DNA of 17,661 nucleotides from DATMXS01 sp050260275 (GTDB taxonomy: Bacteria; Acidobacteriota; Terriglobia; Bryobacterales; Bryobacteraceae), in contig JBLNBX010000048.1 of NCBI GenBank assembly GCA_050260275.1, positions 1 to 17,661 on the forward strand, in the 5' to 3' direction. How positions within the stretch are numbered: position 1 is the first letter of the stretch; each line of letters opens with the position of its first letter. The translations under genes and the position numbers were made by a program. The notes beneath the pieces were generated by a model. It worked only from the letters and a program-made list of their open reading frames with translations. It had not been told where the DNA came from and did not search any database. Positions 1-8,325 of this stretch are shown in pieces.

Positions 1-573
1 CAAGGGGCGCTTGCCGGTGAGGAGCGGGCTGTCCTGGTTGGGAGTGGATTCGAGGACCAGGTTGCCGGTTGAATCCAGCGAGAGCCATGCCCAGCCGCTT
101 CCGAAAACGCCCATCGATGTAGCCTGGAGCTGTTCCTCGAGTTTCTCCTGCCCGCCGAACTTCTTCGCGATTGCCGCCGCGAGCTTGCCCGAAGGCTTTC
201 CGCCCCTGCCAGCCGGAGCCAGCGTCTGCCAGAACAGCGAATGATTCGCGTGGCCCCCGCCATGGTTCCTGACAGCGGTCCGGATGGCCGCGGGCAGCGT
301 GTCCAGACGTTGCAGCAACTGCTCGGCGGTGAGCCGCGACAGAGATGCGTCCCCGCCGACAGCCTTGTTCAGGTTATCGACATACGCCTGATGGTGCTTG
401 CCGTGGTGTATCTGCATCGTCTGCGCATCGATGTACGGCTCGAGTGCGTCCACCGCGTAAGGCAGCTTGGGAAGCGTGAAGGGGGAATCAACAGCGGCCA
501 CCGCAACGTTCGGAGCCGAGACAGCCGCAACGGCGCCGAAACCGGCGAGTTCGAGTAGGGTTCTCCTGGTCAT
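1..573 (-). CDS. Superoxide dismutase, Mn type, exported (C-terminus beyond the window)
   Basis: The 191 visible codons encode an Fe/Mn-family superoxide dismutase, which converts superoxide to peroxide and oxygen. Family motifs seen are IHHGKHHQAYVDNLN (55-69), NHGGGHANHSLFW (103-115) and FGSGWAWL (157-164). By alignment with E. coli SodA, His56 and His111 are metal ligands and Tyr64 is the second-sphere tyrosine. Gly107 and Gln180 (in NQDSP) occupy the positions typical of Mn rather than Fe enzymes. The last two ligands (Asp/His of DVWEHAYY) lie in the missing C-terminus. Residues 1-27 (MTRRTLLELAG...) look like a twin-arginine leader ending near AVAA, so a periplasmic enzyme is inferred. 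The start is supported by a GGAGGAG ribosome site at 585-591, 11 bases upstream. The family is certain; the metal preference is a prediction from the sequence. Confidence 0.95.
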   Translation of the reverse strand, partial: MTRRTLLELAGFGAVAAVSAPNVAVAAVDSPFTLPKLPYAVDALEPYIDAQTMQIHHGKHHQAYVDNLNKAVGGDASLSRLTAEQLLQRLDTLPAAIRTAVRNHGGGHANHSLFWQTLAPAGRGGKPSGKLAAAIAKKFGGQEKLEEQLQATSMGVFGSGWAWLSLDSTGNLVLESTPNQDSPLLTGKRPL

Positions 574-952
574 GGTCAACGCATCTCCTCCAGCGCGCCG
601 CGCCTCCGTGGCACACGCCTGAGCGCGGGAGCTCGTGTAACTTGGAGCGCCACGCCGGCGGCCGGCGGAGCCGTCAGGCGGCTCTGGCTATTCGACTCTG
701 ATGGAAGCCCGAAAGATGCTGAAAACTGAGGGCGGCAGCAGCAAGTGTCTTACGCGAGCGCGCGATCAGAGGGGTGTGTGGTCATCGCATCCAGTGGCCG
801 TTTAGCGGCGTTCTGACGCGCTGTGTGTGGAGTGCCAGCAGCCGTCATCGCGCTGGACACAGCAGTGGAGCGAGCGGCCGGCGATGGAAACGGCCGGCCG
901 CAAGAGCGAACCGGTGAACTGGCCTGGCGCTGCGCGCCCGCGCCTTACCCGA
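574..952. other. Intergenic region upstream of the superoxide dismutase
   Basis: This 379-base gap separates two minus-strand genes. It holds the ribosome site of the superoxide dismutase, a 6-bp hairpin at 668-684 in its presumed leader, and a stronger 9-bp inverted repeat at 874-901 just after the upstream gene. I found no convincing -35/-10 pair for the dismutase. Open frames here on the plus strand look like opposite-strand shadows of the neighbouring proline-rich coding tail. Confidence 0.5.
874..901 (-). terminator. Perfect 9-bp inverted repeat, probable terminator
   Basis: The arms GCGGCCGGC (874-882) and GCCGGCCGC (893-901) are perfectly complementary around a 10-base loop. The repeat lies 51 bases past the stop of the 484-residue protein. 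No T-run follows on the minus strand, so it is not a classical intrinsic terminator. It may act with Rho or protect the transcript 3' end. Confidence 0.4.
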
Positions 953-2407
953 TCATGGTTTTCGCGGCGGCGGAGGAGGCGGGGGATACCGGGGCGGTGT
1001 ATGCCGCGGAGGCGGTGGAGCAGGACGCCGCGGCTGCAACATTGGAGCTGGTGGCCGCGGCGGCGGCGTGCCGGGCCGCTGGCCTATTTGTACCTTCGGC
1101 CCGGAAGGCTTGCGCGTGGTGACACGGCCATACGTCGCTACCGCCAGGTCTACAGCCTTGTCGCCGAAGGCATCCACCAGTTCGAACGCGGCGTTCTCCA
1201 GCGCTCCTCCGATATCCTCAACTCCTAGGCCGGTTCCGATGGCGAATCCGACGACCTTTTGGAGGTTCGCGGTCCACGTGGGCAGCTTGCCCTGGAGGTA
1301 GGCGACGGCGCGGTCGTACTCCTTTTTGCGCTCTCTGCCGCCCTCGACGCGTTTCCAGAGCCCCGGAGGGTTTTCCGAGGAGATGCGCTGGATGAGCTTA
1401 TGCGCTTCGGCTTCTAGCGCGGCCAAGGCGTGCTGCTGCCGGACCACGGCCGGGTCGACCTGCGGCTGCGAGCGCCCGGGCGCGGGGTGGATAGGACGCA
1501 GCTTCATCGCCGCCAGGTCCGCGCTGGTCGAAACCAGTGTCGGGGAGGAGATCTGCGACATCCGGATGACATTCCCGAGCTCTTCGGCCTTCTCCAGAAC
1601 CGTGTTGAGCTTCTCGGAGGCGCTGTGAGCCGCAACCTCCAGCCCATCCAGCTTGGATCCGAACAGCTCGTTAAGCTCGTTGCACTTCGATGGAGTGTCG
1701 ATGTCAACCGCCGAGGAAAGCGTCTTGGAGATAAAAGTGCGGCCTACCTCCCAGGCGACACCCTGTTTACGCCCGGCTTTTTCAAATACGATGCGGGCAT
1801 TGCGAATCGCTTGCTGCAGTCTCTTCTCAATGCCCTCGGCTTCCTGAGCGGCGTTACGGAACGTGACGAGCAGGTCGGCGACGCCCTTGGCGATCCCGTA
1901 GATGGAAACCGCCAGGCTGGCACCCGTCGTGCCAACGGCGGAACCGATGCCGACACCGATGGAGGCCACCGAAGCGCCAATCTTGAGCGCGGTCTTGATC
2001 TGGTAACTGCGGTACTCCTGGCGGGTCCGCGTCAAGTTTAGCCACACCTGTGTCGCGGCGGCTTCTATTCGCGGGATGATCTGCTGCTTGACTGCGTCGA
2101 GCGCCTGAGGGACGCCGCTGACGGCCGCCCGGAACCGCGCTTCATTGCCGGCCCTTTTGGCCTCGCCGGCCTTCGCGTCCGCGATGCCGATCTGGTAGGC
2201 AAGCAACTGGCACAGATCGTTTTCCACCAGCAGCTGAACTGTGTTCACCATGCGCTGGTGCAGAAGGGGATCCTTCGCCGCCGCGAGGCGGACGCGATCG
2301 TCCGTGATCTCTATCTCGATGATGATCTGTGAAACCTGGATGTGAACAGGCTGCACATACCTGTTAACGGTGGGCCAGACATCCTTACTGAAAAGAACGT
2401 ATGCCAT
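953..2407 (-). CDS. Unrecognised protein with Gly-rich hydrophobic hairpin segment and polyproline tail
   Basis: This 484-residue protein belongs to no family I recognise. Residues 50-135 look mostly helical and charged. Residues 139-181 are a long hydrophobic, glycine/alanine-rich stretch (IGASVASIGVGIGSAVG...) with no charge until its end. A second helical, coiled-coil-like zone spans about 183-285 and another about 320-375. The tail 446-484 contains 22 prolines in 39 residues, with Arg between, including seven in a row. There is no N-terminal signal peptide. Helix, hydrophobic hairpin, helix is the general plan of alpha-pore-forming toxins and some membrane-remodelling proteins, but this is only a shape resemblance. 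The start ATG has GGAG six bases upstream (CGGAGCCTATC), and TATACT at 2489-2494 is a possible -10 box. It reads as a monocistronic gene. Confidence 0.8.
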   Translation of the reverse strand: MAYVLFSKDVWPTVNRYVQPVHIQVSQIIIEIEITDDRVRLAAAKDPLLHQRMVNTVQLLVENDLCQLLAYQIGIADAKAGEAKRAGNEARFRAAVSGVPQALDAVKQQIIPRIEAAATQVWLNLTRTRQEYRSYQIKTALKIGASVASIGVGIGSAVGTTGASLAVSIYGIAKGVADLLVTFRNAAQEAEGIEKRLQQAIRNARIVFEKAGRKQGVAWEVGRTFISKTLSSAVDIDTPSKCNELNELFGSKLDGLEVAAHSASEKLNTVLEKAEELGNVIRMSQISSPTLVSTSADLAAMKLRPIHPAPGRSQPQVDPAVVRQQHALAALEAEAHKLIQRISSENPPGLWKRVEGGRERKKEYDRAVAYLQGKLPTWTANLQKVVGFAIGTGLGVEDIGGALENAAFELVDAFGDKAVDLAVATYGRVTTRKPSGPKVQIGQRPGTPPPRPPAPMLQPRRPAPPPPRHTPPRYPPPPPPPRKP

Positions 2408-2488
2408 GATAGGCTCCGTGCGCCTGGGCGCCTCAATCCAGCCAGTCTAGCCGGTAACGGCGCACATTCGCCTGCCGGCTGACTCAAA

Positions 2489-2494
2489 AGTATA
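2489..2494 (-). promoter_or_regulatory. Possible -10 box (TATACT) for the 484-residue protein
   Basis: TATACT on the minus strand differs from the TATAAT consensus at one base and would start transcription about 75 bases before the ATG at 2407. The spacing-matched upstream hexamer does not resemble TTGACA, so this is weak. Confidence 0.25.
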
Positions 2495-2577
2495 CCGGAC
2501 AATCCCACCGGATAGGGGTAGGGTGCAGTAAATATTCGCGCGTTTTTCGGGCCGGTTCCGCGTGCGACAGAGCAGGA

Positions 2578-2611
2578 ATGGGACGCTGCGCGGCGCCACG
2601 CAGCGTCCCAT
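2578..2611 (-). terminator. Perfect 13-bp hairpin downstream of the TonB-dependent receptor
   Basis: ATGGGACGCTGCG (2578-2590) and CGCAGCGTCCCAT (2599-2611) pair without mismatch around an 8-base loop. It lies 83 bases after the receptor stop codon and is the strongest inverted repeat of this part. No U-tract follows on the minus strand, so termination is inferred from position and stem strength. Confidence 0.55.
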
Positions 2612-2693
2612 CCAAGAACTGGCCGGCTGTATTCCTAAACAGCGGACGTATCTAGCACATCGTGTTGGCCCCGTAGCAGACCATCTCGCCGGC

Positions 2694-5600
2694 CTAGAAC
2701 CGGAATCGAAGAGCAAGCTGAAGGAGCCGTGGGGTGTTCGCCTGATTCGTAATCCTCCCGAACGTCGAAGTCGCGGAAGTCGAAACAGTCGTGTCAGGGT
2801 TGGAGAACTTCACGCGGTTGAACAGATTGAACGTTTCCACCCTGAACTCGAGTTGGTAGAGTTCTCGTATCGTTGTCCGCTTGAAGACGGCAAAGTCGAA
2901 GTTGTTTATTCCGTGACCGCGAAGCTCCGGATCCGTGCGGCTCTCCGTACCGAATGTGAACGCGTCCGGAACAGAGAAGCACTCTGTGTTGAACGCTTTG
3001 TCCAGTCTCTGTTGGATCGGGCCACCGATCACCTTCTTGCAGCCCGGTACTACGTTGGGCCGCAAGCCGGTGTTGAACCCGGTCTGGTTCGGCGAAGCGG
3101 TCAGTGCCAGCGGCATGCCCATCTGGAATGTGGACAGGCCGTTGATGCCCCACCCCGAAATCAGCTTATCGGCAATCCCTTTGACGTCAGGCAGGAAGTG
3201 CTGTCCCCTACCGAACGGAAGGTCAACCACGTAGCTGATAGTAAGGCGTTGCCTCGAATCAAAGCTCGAAAGCGAACGTTCGGACTTCAGATTGCTCCAA
3301 TCCTGAACGCCGGCTGCGCCGGTCCCGCTCGCCCCTCCTTCGAGCCAACTCGAATACGTTTCGGTGTTGCCGAGGGATTTGGAGAAGGTGTAGGCGCCTA
3401 AGATCATGCCACCTCGCCTGAAGCGCTTCTCCGCTTTGACCTGAAGCGAATGATAGATACTGTCGCCCACGCGGCCGCCGTAGTCATGGAGCGACTGATA
3501 TTGCGGAAAGGGCATAAGCAGTTGCCCTCGCTGAACCGTCGGCTGGCTGAGCGCCCCCACCTTGATCAGCCCGTAGAACGGATTAGGTACCTGCTCTCGA
3601 AGTTGGGCGCCCATGGACGCAATCGTCTCGCGAGTCAGATAGTTTCGCTGCATGGATGGGTTGCCTCTGAAAAGATGAAGGCCGCGCAATCCCGAGTACG
3701 AAGCCTCCACCGCGACATCGCTGGGGAACTGGTGTTGCAGCGAAAAATTCCATTGATACGTGTGGCCCTGAGCGTCCTCCCTCAAAGGCGAGCGGATTTG
3801 GGATTGCCCCAGCAACAGGAATTGGTAACTCGGGTCGCGCTGTGGAGGCGCCGAGAAGCCGTTCGGGTAGGGATTGCTGAGAGTATTCACCGCGGTGACC
3901 TGGCTGTCAATCGACGAGACCATGTTCTCAGTGATGTAGTTGATGGCACTCTGACACGGCCCCTCTGCGAAGACGGCATCCGAGGGGATCAAGAACATTC
4001 CCGCGCCGGTTCGAATCACCGTCCTATCAGTCAGGCGATACGCTATTCCGATTCGGGGGACAATCAATCCCCACCTCTCGGGCCGCAGTCCTCGCTCCGG
4101 ATGATCGGGGCTGTTGACCAGCACGAACGCTCCCTTCACGGGAGCTCCGTTCACCTGGATGCCCGCGGCCTCGAGTACAGGATTCACCATGTCCGGGTTG
4201 AAAGTCGTCTGGCGGTCAAATCGCTCGGTGTAAACTCCTGGAATTTCCCACCGCACACCGAACGTCAGGGTCAATTTGTTAGTCGCCTGGAAAGTGTCGT
4301 TGACGTAGTAACCTTGATAGCGCATTCCAGCGGCTGAAAACAGCGACGTCTGAACGTTGCCGCTTGCCGGCAAGCCCAACAGGAAGGACGCGAAGCTGTC
4401 GCCGGTTGCGCCTGGATTCAAGGCGTTACGGGAAGTGAACAGGTTGGAAAAAGAGAAAGTTCCTCCCGGATTGTTGTCCTGGTAGTAGTTCAAGTCCAGC
4501 CGGCGCAAGTCGGCTCCGAACTTGAGCGTGTGCCGCCCAACGGTCTTGATCAGGCTTGGCGAGATCGTGTAGTTGTTTGTGATACCGTAAATCTGGCCCG
4601 TAGAAACGGCGTTGTAACCGGAAACCGACATGGTCGGAATCGTTGTCGATCCGGTCAAACCACGAAGGGCGTCGAGCTGGTTATAGTAGCTGGGTAATCC
4701 GGTTGCTTCCGGTATGTTGATTCCTGTGGTGCCTGGCGTTCTGTCATACTCCCATCGTGTGAAGCCCAGCCTGATGTCGAAGATGGTCGTCGGGCTGAAC
4801 GAATATGTATCGGCGACTACTACCTGAGTGGTGACAAACCGCTCGGGGGAATACGGGTCGCCGGTGTACAACCCATTCCCATATATGTCGACCTCCTTAT
4901 TTGCCGACTTCCAACGCGTGTATCGCGCCAGCAGGTGCTGCTTCTCGCTTACATTCTGGTCGACCCGGAAATTCAGCTGATCGTTGTTGCCCCCCGTACT
5001 GACATTCTTGGAGTAGTTGTACTGGTGGGTGAATTCCAGCCCGTCAGTGTTCGGCTTCCCCCAATACGGGAACGCTATGTAGTTCTTTGCCACGGGATTG
5101 ATCCTGTTTGGCGGGATCACATTATCGGGGAACGGCTGGCGCTGCTGCCCTCCCTCACCACAGGGGGCGTTGTCGTGGGCGCCGCACTGAGTCGCCGGAT
5201 CATAGATCGGAATCAGGCTGCCCGACGCGTTGCGAAAATTGGAGAAATCTCCCATCAGCCGGTCGGCCGTCGGGACCGTGTACCGAAACTGAACCGCCTG
5301 ACGCTGGCGGTAGCCTTCGTAGCCGGCAAAGAAGAAGGTCTTGTCTTTTCTGATCGGCCCCCCTACCGTGACGCCGAACTGGTTCTGGTTGAAAGCAGGC
5401 TTTTCCAGGCCGTCGGCATTACCGAAAAACGTGTTTGCGTTCAGGGCCTTGTTGCGCAGGAATTCATAGGCGCTTCCGTGAAACTCGTTCGTGCCCCCTT
5501 TGGAGGCGACGTTGATCACGCCACCCGTGTAGCGTCCGTACTCGGCACTGAGATTGTTGGTCTGCACGCGAAACTCGGACACGGCATCCTGGCTAGGTAC

Positions 5601-6251
5601 CAGAATCGTCGCGTTGCTGTACGCGATATTGACGGGAACGCCGTCATACAGCGTGGCGCTCTGGTTTGCCGTGCCCCCGCCGATCTGGTAGTTGCCCGCG
5701 GCGAATATGTTCTTCCCGGTCAAACTGCCTTCGCTGCCGCCCTGCGGCACCACCCCGGGCACGAGCGCCACAAGGTTCAGAACGTTTCGCCCATTCAGAG
5801 GAAGCTCCTGCACAGATCTGTCGGCCACGATCTGGCTGAGCGATGCATTTTCTGTCTGCAACAGCGGGGCTTCCGCCAAGACCTCGACAGACTGCGTCAG
5901 GTCGCCTACCTCCACGGCAATATCCACGCGAATCGCAGCTTCGACGTTCACCTGTATCTGATCACGGACGTACCGCTTAAAACCGGTCTGTTGGACTTCC
6001 ACCCTGTATGTGCCTGGGATCAGATTCACGAACCGGTAACCGCCATCCGGCGCCGTGGTGGACGTCCGGCGCTCACCCGTGCCTGTGTTTGTCAAGTTGA
6101 CCGTAGCACCCGGGACCACCGCGCCTGTGGTATCGGTCAGAGTGCCGACGATTGAGCCGTAGAACGTCTGGGCAGCTGCGACGACTACAAACAGCGATGC
6201 GATAGTCGCAAATACCAGGAATTGAGTCCTGAGCCTCTGAAGCGCCATCAT
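2694..6251 (-). CDS. Oar-like TonB-dependent outer-membrane receptor with carboxypeptidase-regulatory-like domain
   Basis: The 1185-residue product is an outer-membrane beta-barrel of the Oar/TonB-dependent type abundant in acidobacteria. Residues 1-27 form a signal peptide (cleavage near VAAAQ). Residues ~31-115 are a carboxypeptidase-regulatory-like (Ig-fold) domain (GTLTDTTGAVVPGATV, then PDGGYRF, PGTYRVEV). The plug follows at ~120-260 with the family signature QELPLNGRNVLNLVALVPGV. The rest is barrel strands ending in LALRFRF, a C-terminal aromatic signal for barrel assembly. An in-frame ATG lies 33 bases upstream, but I prefer 6251 because GGGAGGAA (6256-6263) sits just before it and the signal peptide then starts cleanly with MMALQRLR. 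The substrate cannot be read from the sequence; oligosaccharide uptake is a guess from neighbours. No clear TonB box was seen. Confidence 0.93.
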   Translation of the reverse strand: MMALQRLRTQFLVFATIASLFVVVAAAQTFYGSIVGTLTDTTGAVVPGATVNLTNTGTGERRTSTTAPDGGYRFVNLIPGTYRVEVQQTGFKRYVRDQIQVNVEAAIRVDIAVEVGDLTQSVEVLAEAPLLQTENASLSQIVADRSVQELPLNGRNVLNLVALVPGVVPQGGSEGSLTGKNIFAAGNYQIGGGTANQSATLYDGVPVNIAYSNATILVPSQDAVSEFRVQTNNLSAEYGRYTGGVINVASKGGTNEFHGSAYEFLRNKALNANTFFGNADGLEKPAFNQNQFGVTVGGPIRKDKTFFFAGYEGYRQRQAVQFRYTVPTADRLMGDFSNFRNASGSLIPIYDPATQCGAHDNAPCGEGGQQRQPFPDNVIPPNRINPVAKNYIAFPYWGKPNTDGLEFTHQYNYSKNVSTGGNNDQLNFRVDQNVSEKQHLLARYTRWKSANKEVDIYGNGLYTGDPYSPERFVTTQVVVADTYSFSPTTIFDIRLGFTRWEYDRTPGTTGINIPEATGLPSYYNQLDALRGLTGSTTIPTMSVSGYNAVSTGQIYGITNNYTISPSLIKTVGRHTLKFGADLRRLDLNYYQDNNPGGTFSFSNLFTSRNALNPGATGDSFASFLLGLPASGNVQTSLFSAAGMRYQGYYVNDTFQATNKLTLTFGVRWEIPGVYTERFDRQTTFNPDMVNPVLEAAGIQVNGAPVKGAFVLVNSPDHPERGLRPERWGLIVPRIGIAYRLTDRTVIRTGAGMFLIPSDAVFAEGPCQSAINYITENMVSSIDSQVTAVNTLSNPYPNGFSAPPQRDPSYQFLLLGQSQIRSPLREDAQGHTYQWNFSLQHQFPSDVAVEASYSGLRGLHLFRGNPSMQRNYLTRETIASMGAQLREQVPNPFYGLIKVGALSQPTVQRGQLLMPFPQYQSLHDYGGRVGDSIYHSLQVKAEKRFRRGGMILGAYTFSKSLGNTETYSSWLEGGASGTGAAGVQDWSNLKSERSLSSFDSRQRLTISYVVDLPFGRGQHFLPDVKGIADKLISGWGINGLSTFQMGMPLALTASPNQTGFNTGLRPNVVPGCKKVIGGPIQQRLDKAFNTECFSVPDAFTFGTESRTDPELRGHGINNFDFAVFKRTTIRELYQLEFRVETFNLFNRVKFSNPDTTVSTSATSTFGRITNQANTPRLLQLALRFRF

Positions 6252-6588
6252 TACATTCCTCCCTCTCACGACGGCACACTGCACCTTTTGAAGCGGCTCC
6301 GGGGCGCACCCGCGTCCCGAATCACAGTTACCTGGGAGTGAGTGAGTTAGCTATGGCAAGGAATAACTGGGGGGCAGCGCCCTTCCTGATCGCAGCCGTG
6401 TCCCTGAATCGATCCCCTAACTAGTCCCACAACCAAAGTCTCTCCTCTTTCCCAACCCGAGTAACCCGTTGCCCTGCAGCTCGCTTACATGAAAGGCTCT
6501 TACTTGCTGTTACCGCACGCGAGTCCCGTCACTCACAACCGGTAACGACAGCCCTCCTGCAATCGCTTACAAACTGCAGGCAGCCTCG

Positions 6589-6617
6589 ACCCTACACCAA
6601 GTCGCTAACTGTGTCAA
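6589..6617 (-). promoter_or_regulatory. Candidate sigma70 promoter of the TonB-dependent receptor
   Basis: On the minus strand TTGACA (6612-6617) is a perfect -35 box. It is followed after exactly 17 bases by TAGGGT (6589-6594), which matches three of six -10 positions. Transcription from here would give a leader of about 330 bases before the ATG at 6251. Confidence 0.35.
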
Positions 6618-6821
6618 GAGCAAACACTAGTCCCTTGCAACAATTAGTTGGCAATCGGAGTTAGCCATTTCACCACGTGAATGAGAGCTGTTTGCGGCCC
6701 CGGGCCGCCTGTCAGCTGTGCTCGCCCGCTCGTTGAAGAGGACCACCTCAAGCGGCGAAATCCATTGGTGATAGTTGTCTTGCGACTACGCCTTGCCGGG
6801 CTCAACACGTGCCGGACTGTC

Positions 6822-6852
6822 GCTCCAGTGTGAGCCGGGAGACACTGGCAGC
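6822..6852. repeat. Hairpin with 10-bp stem and one bulge
   Basis: CCAGTGT (6825-6831) pairs with ACACTGG (6842-6848) around GAGCCGGGAG. GCT (6822-6824) and AGC (6850-6852) extend the stem with a single bulged C at 6849. Function is unknown. It stands roughly 600 bases from either flanking start codon. Confidence 0.4.
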
Positions 6853-7180
6853 TAGTCAGGACTGATTGCAGATTACGCAAAGCGCTTGCTCGCCGGAAGC
6901 GTAGTCATTGTTTGGAGGGCTGCAAGGATGGTTGCCTCTCCTACGCCCTGCTATCCACTCCGCCTCACCTGGCTTCTTTTGGCGCGGGCCGTATGCGCTT
7001 GATGCGCTTGCTCAACGCGCTGGCGGTCCACGTATTCGTGCCCTGCCGAGTTAAGGCCGCGTGAGACTCTGAATATCTGCTCTCCGGGTCCGAGTTCTCC
7101 TCACTGCTTCTCAACCTAGCTACGCGGGGCCAGAACCGGCTTTGACCAGGGTAGGCCCGTGGGTTAAGGGGAAGCCGCTC

Positions 7181-7209
7181 TTGCAACGTCCAGCAGTTAC
7201 GCCTATAAT
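7181..7209 (+). promoter_or_regulatory. Sigma70-type promoter for the CBM9/DUF362 genes
   Basis: TTGCAA (7181-7186, four of six matches to TTGACA) and a perfect TATAAT (7204-7209) are separated by exactly 17 bases. The predicted transcript starts near 7216, leaving about 275 bases of untranslated leader before the ATG at 7492. It is the best promoter match in the window. Confidence 0.6.
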
Positions 7210-7215
7210 CCAGTA

Positions 7216-7491
7216 GCCTCTCGATCGGTGTCATTGAGCGGCCGCCAGGCACGTTGGGCGCTCAGCCTCTCGGGTGCATGGGGCTGGCGCGCGACCGACA
7301 GCGCGCTTTCGCTGGGCTGCCCGGCTGACGAATAGAACCTCTGGAATGACGTCCCGCATCCCGATTCGCAGCCGGCGCCATTCAGAGTAGAGGTTGTCTG
7401 AGGATGAACAGCCTCGCACGGCCAGGCACCGTTGTGGCCGCGTGCGACTCATGCCTGAGGCGAAAAAAGGCTAGCGCGAGAGGTGGTGTCT
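7216..7491 (+). promoter_or_regulatory. Long structured 5' leader of the CBM9-like gene
   Basis: Downstream of the promoter lie successive hairpins: TGAGCG/CGCTCA (7235-7264), GCGCGC/GCGCGC (7287-7306) and CGCACGGCCA with TGGCC-GTGCG, 10 bp with a 2-base bulge (7415-7446). The second repeat is itself palindromic. A CAGCC/GGCTG pair (7263-7286) overlaps the end of the first hairpin and could be an alternative. I do not recognise a known riboswitch class. The ribosome site AGGTGG at 7481-7486 is outside these stems. Confidence 0.35.
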
Positions 7492-8325
7492 ATGGGACGA
7501 GTAGCTGGTTGGCTCCTGGCCGGCCTCAGCTTCAGCATCGGGGTGGCCTACTGTGCGGACGGTTACTCCGAGCCGTTGCCGATTCCCAAGCTATCCAAAC
7601 CGCCCGTAATCGATGGCGATCTGAGTGAGTGGAAATATTACGCCTTCAGCGACGGGGTGTGGGACTTATTTCGGGTACTGCACTCACCTTGGTACGACCC
7701 TGCGATCAACAGATTGACGGATCACGGCAACGAGCCATCGCCAGAGGAGGATCTGAGTGCCCGGTATTACACCGCCTGGGACGACAGGTACCTGTATTTC
7801 GGGGCCGAGGTGCGTGACAACGTAAATGATGTGGAGGACCCCAACCATTCCCCTGCCCGCTGGATGTTCAAAGACGCCATCTGCTGGTTCATTGAGGCGC
7901 CCCGGCACGGGAAATCCAAGAAGTTTGGAGTTGGAGATAACGCGTTCTGTTTTATCGCCGACCCGAGCAAACCCTCATACGGGGCCTGGTGGCGGCACGG
8001 AACCGCCGAGAAGACGTATGTCGAAGAGCCGATGCCAGCGGGGAGCGTTGACTACACGATTCGGCTGGACCCCTGGAAGAGAGGCACAGGAGACTTTATT
8101 CTGGAAGCTCGTGTCGAGATGGCTCCAACGCTCGGGGTGAGTGATCCGGATTGGCGCCCGCCGGCCATTGGCGATGAGTATGGAATGGAGATCGTTCATA
8201 CCGACCCGGACGGGGGAGGATACGGCGCCCATCTGCTCATCTACGGGAAGGCGGATGACGATGCGACGTGGGGCAGAGTCAGGCTGGTGGGGCCGATAGA
8301 GCCTGTAGCAAGGAAGCCGAGGTAA
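7492..8325 (+). CDS. Exported CBM9-like carbohydrate-binding protein
   Basis: The 277-residue product has an N-terminal signal sequence (1-21, ending SIGVAYCAD) and then a single domain resembling CBM9, the beta-sandwich sugar-binding module first seen in xylanases. Supporting motifs are KPPVIDGDLSEW (36-47), the strand-like YYTAWDDRYLYFGAEVRDN (92-110), and DAICWFIEA (128-136), which is typical of the fold where the bound-sugar face forms. No catalytic domain is attached, so it is probably a stand-alone binding protein outside the cytoplasm. The ATG at 7492 is preferred over GTG at 7483 because AGGTGG (7481-7486) sits five bases before it. VAYC is a poor lipobox (Tyr at -1), so lipid attachment is doubtful. 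The DUF362 gene follows 144 bases later on the same strand, suggesting cotranscription. Confidence 0.75.
   Translation: MGRVAGWLLAGLSFSIGVAYCADGYSEPLPIPKLSKPPVIDGDLSEWKYYAFSDGVWDLFRVLHSPWYDPAINRLTDHGNEPSPEEDLSARYYTAWDDRYLYFGAEVRDNVNDVEDPNHSPARWMFKDAICWFIEAPRHGKSKKFGVGDNAFCFIADPSKPSYGAWWRHGTAEKTYVEEPMPAGSVDYTIRLDPWKRGTGDFILEARVEMAPTLGVSDPDWRPPAIGDEYGMEIVHTDPDGGGYGAHLLIYGKADDDATWGRVRLVGPIEPVARKPR

Larger units (their letters stand above)
2408..2693. other. Gap between the receptor and the 484-residue protein
   Basis: This stretch follows the receptor stop and precedes the minus-strand hypothetical gene. It contains a 13-bp perfect hairpin (2578-2611) and, nearer the hypothetical gene, a minus-strand -10-like TATACT at 2489-2494. 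No -35 box of good quality lies 16-18 bases upstream of that element. I see no gene in it. Confidence 0.5.
6252..7491. other. 1.2 kb divergent intergenic region
   Basis: This region separates the minus-strand receptor from the plus-strand CBM9 gene. It holds a probable receptor promoter (6589-6617), a 10-bp hairpin with one bulge (6822-6852), a strong plus-strand promoter (7181-7209) and a hairpin-rich leader (7216-7491). Open frames of 73-95 codons occur on the minus strand. One of them (6965-7252) ends with a stretch that loosely recalls the C-terminus of serine recombinases (see findings). None has a convincing ribosome site or family match, so no gene is called. Confidence 0.5.

Noticed and set aside
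823..2041. Plus-strand open frames opposite the 484-residue protein
   Set aside because: They are opposite-strand shadows of a GC-rich gene; compositions are Arg/Ala/Pro biased and no family motif or ribosome site supports them.
2562..6155. Several plus-strand open frames of 279-406 codons opposite the receptor gene
   Set aside because: They lie entirely within the well-supported receptor and carry no recognisable domains.
6791..6860. Resemblance to a cobalamin riboswitch on the plus strand: AGCCGGGAGACACTGGC looks like the B12 box
   Set aside because: The rest of the riboswitch core (GGGAA, GGTG-AATCC) is missing, the next plus-strand gene is 630 bases away with its own promoter, and the similarity is explained by a simple hairpin. 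A cmscan hit to Rfam RF00174 would revive it.
7404..7628. 74-codon plus-strand frame overlapping the CBM9 gene start
   Set aside because: No ribosome site or family match, and it overlaps a well-supported gene in another frame.
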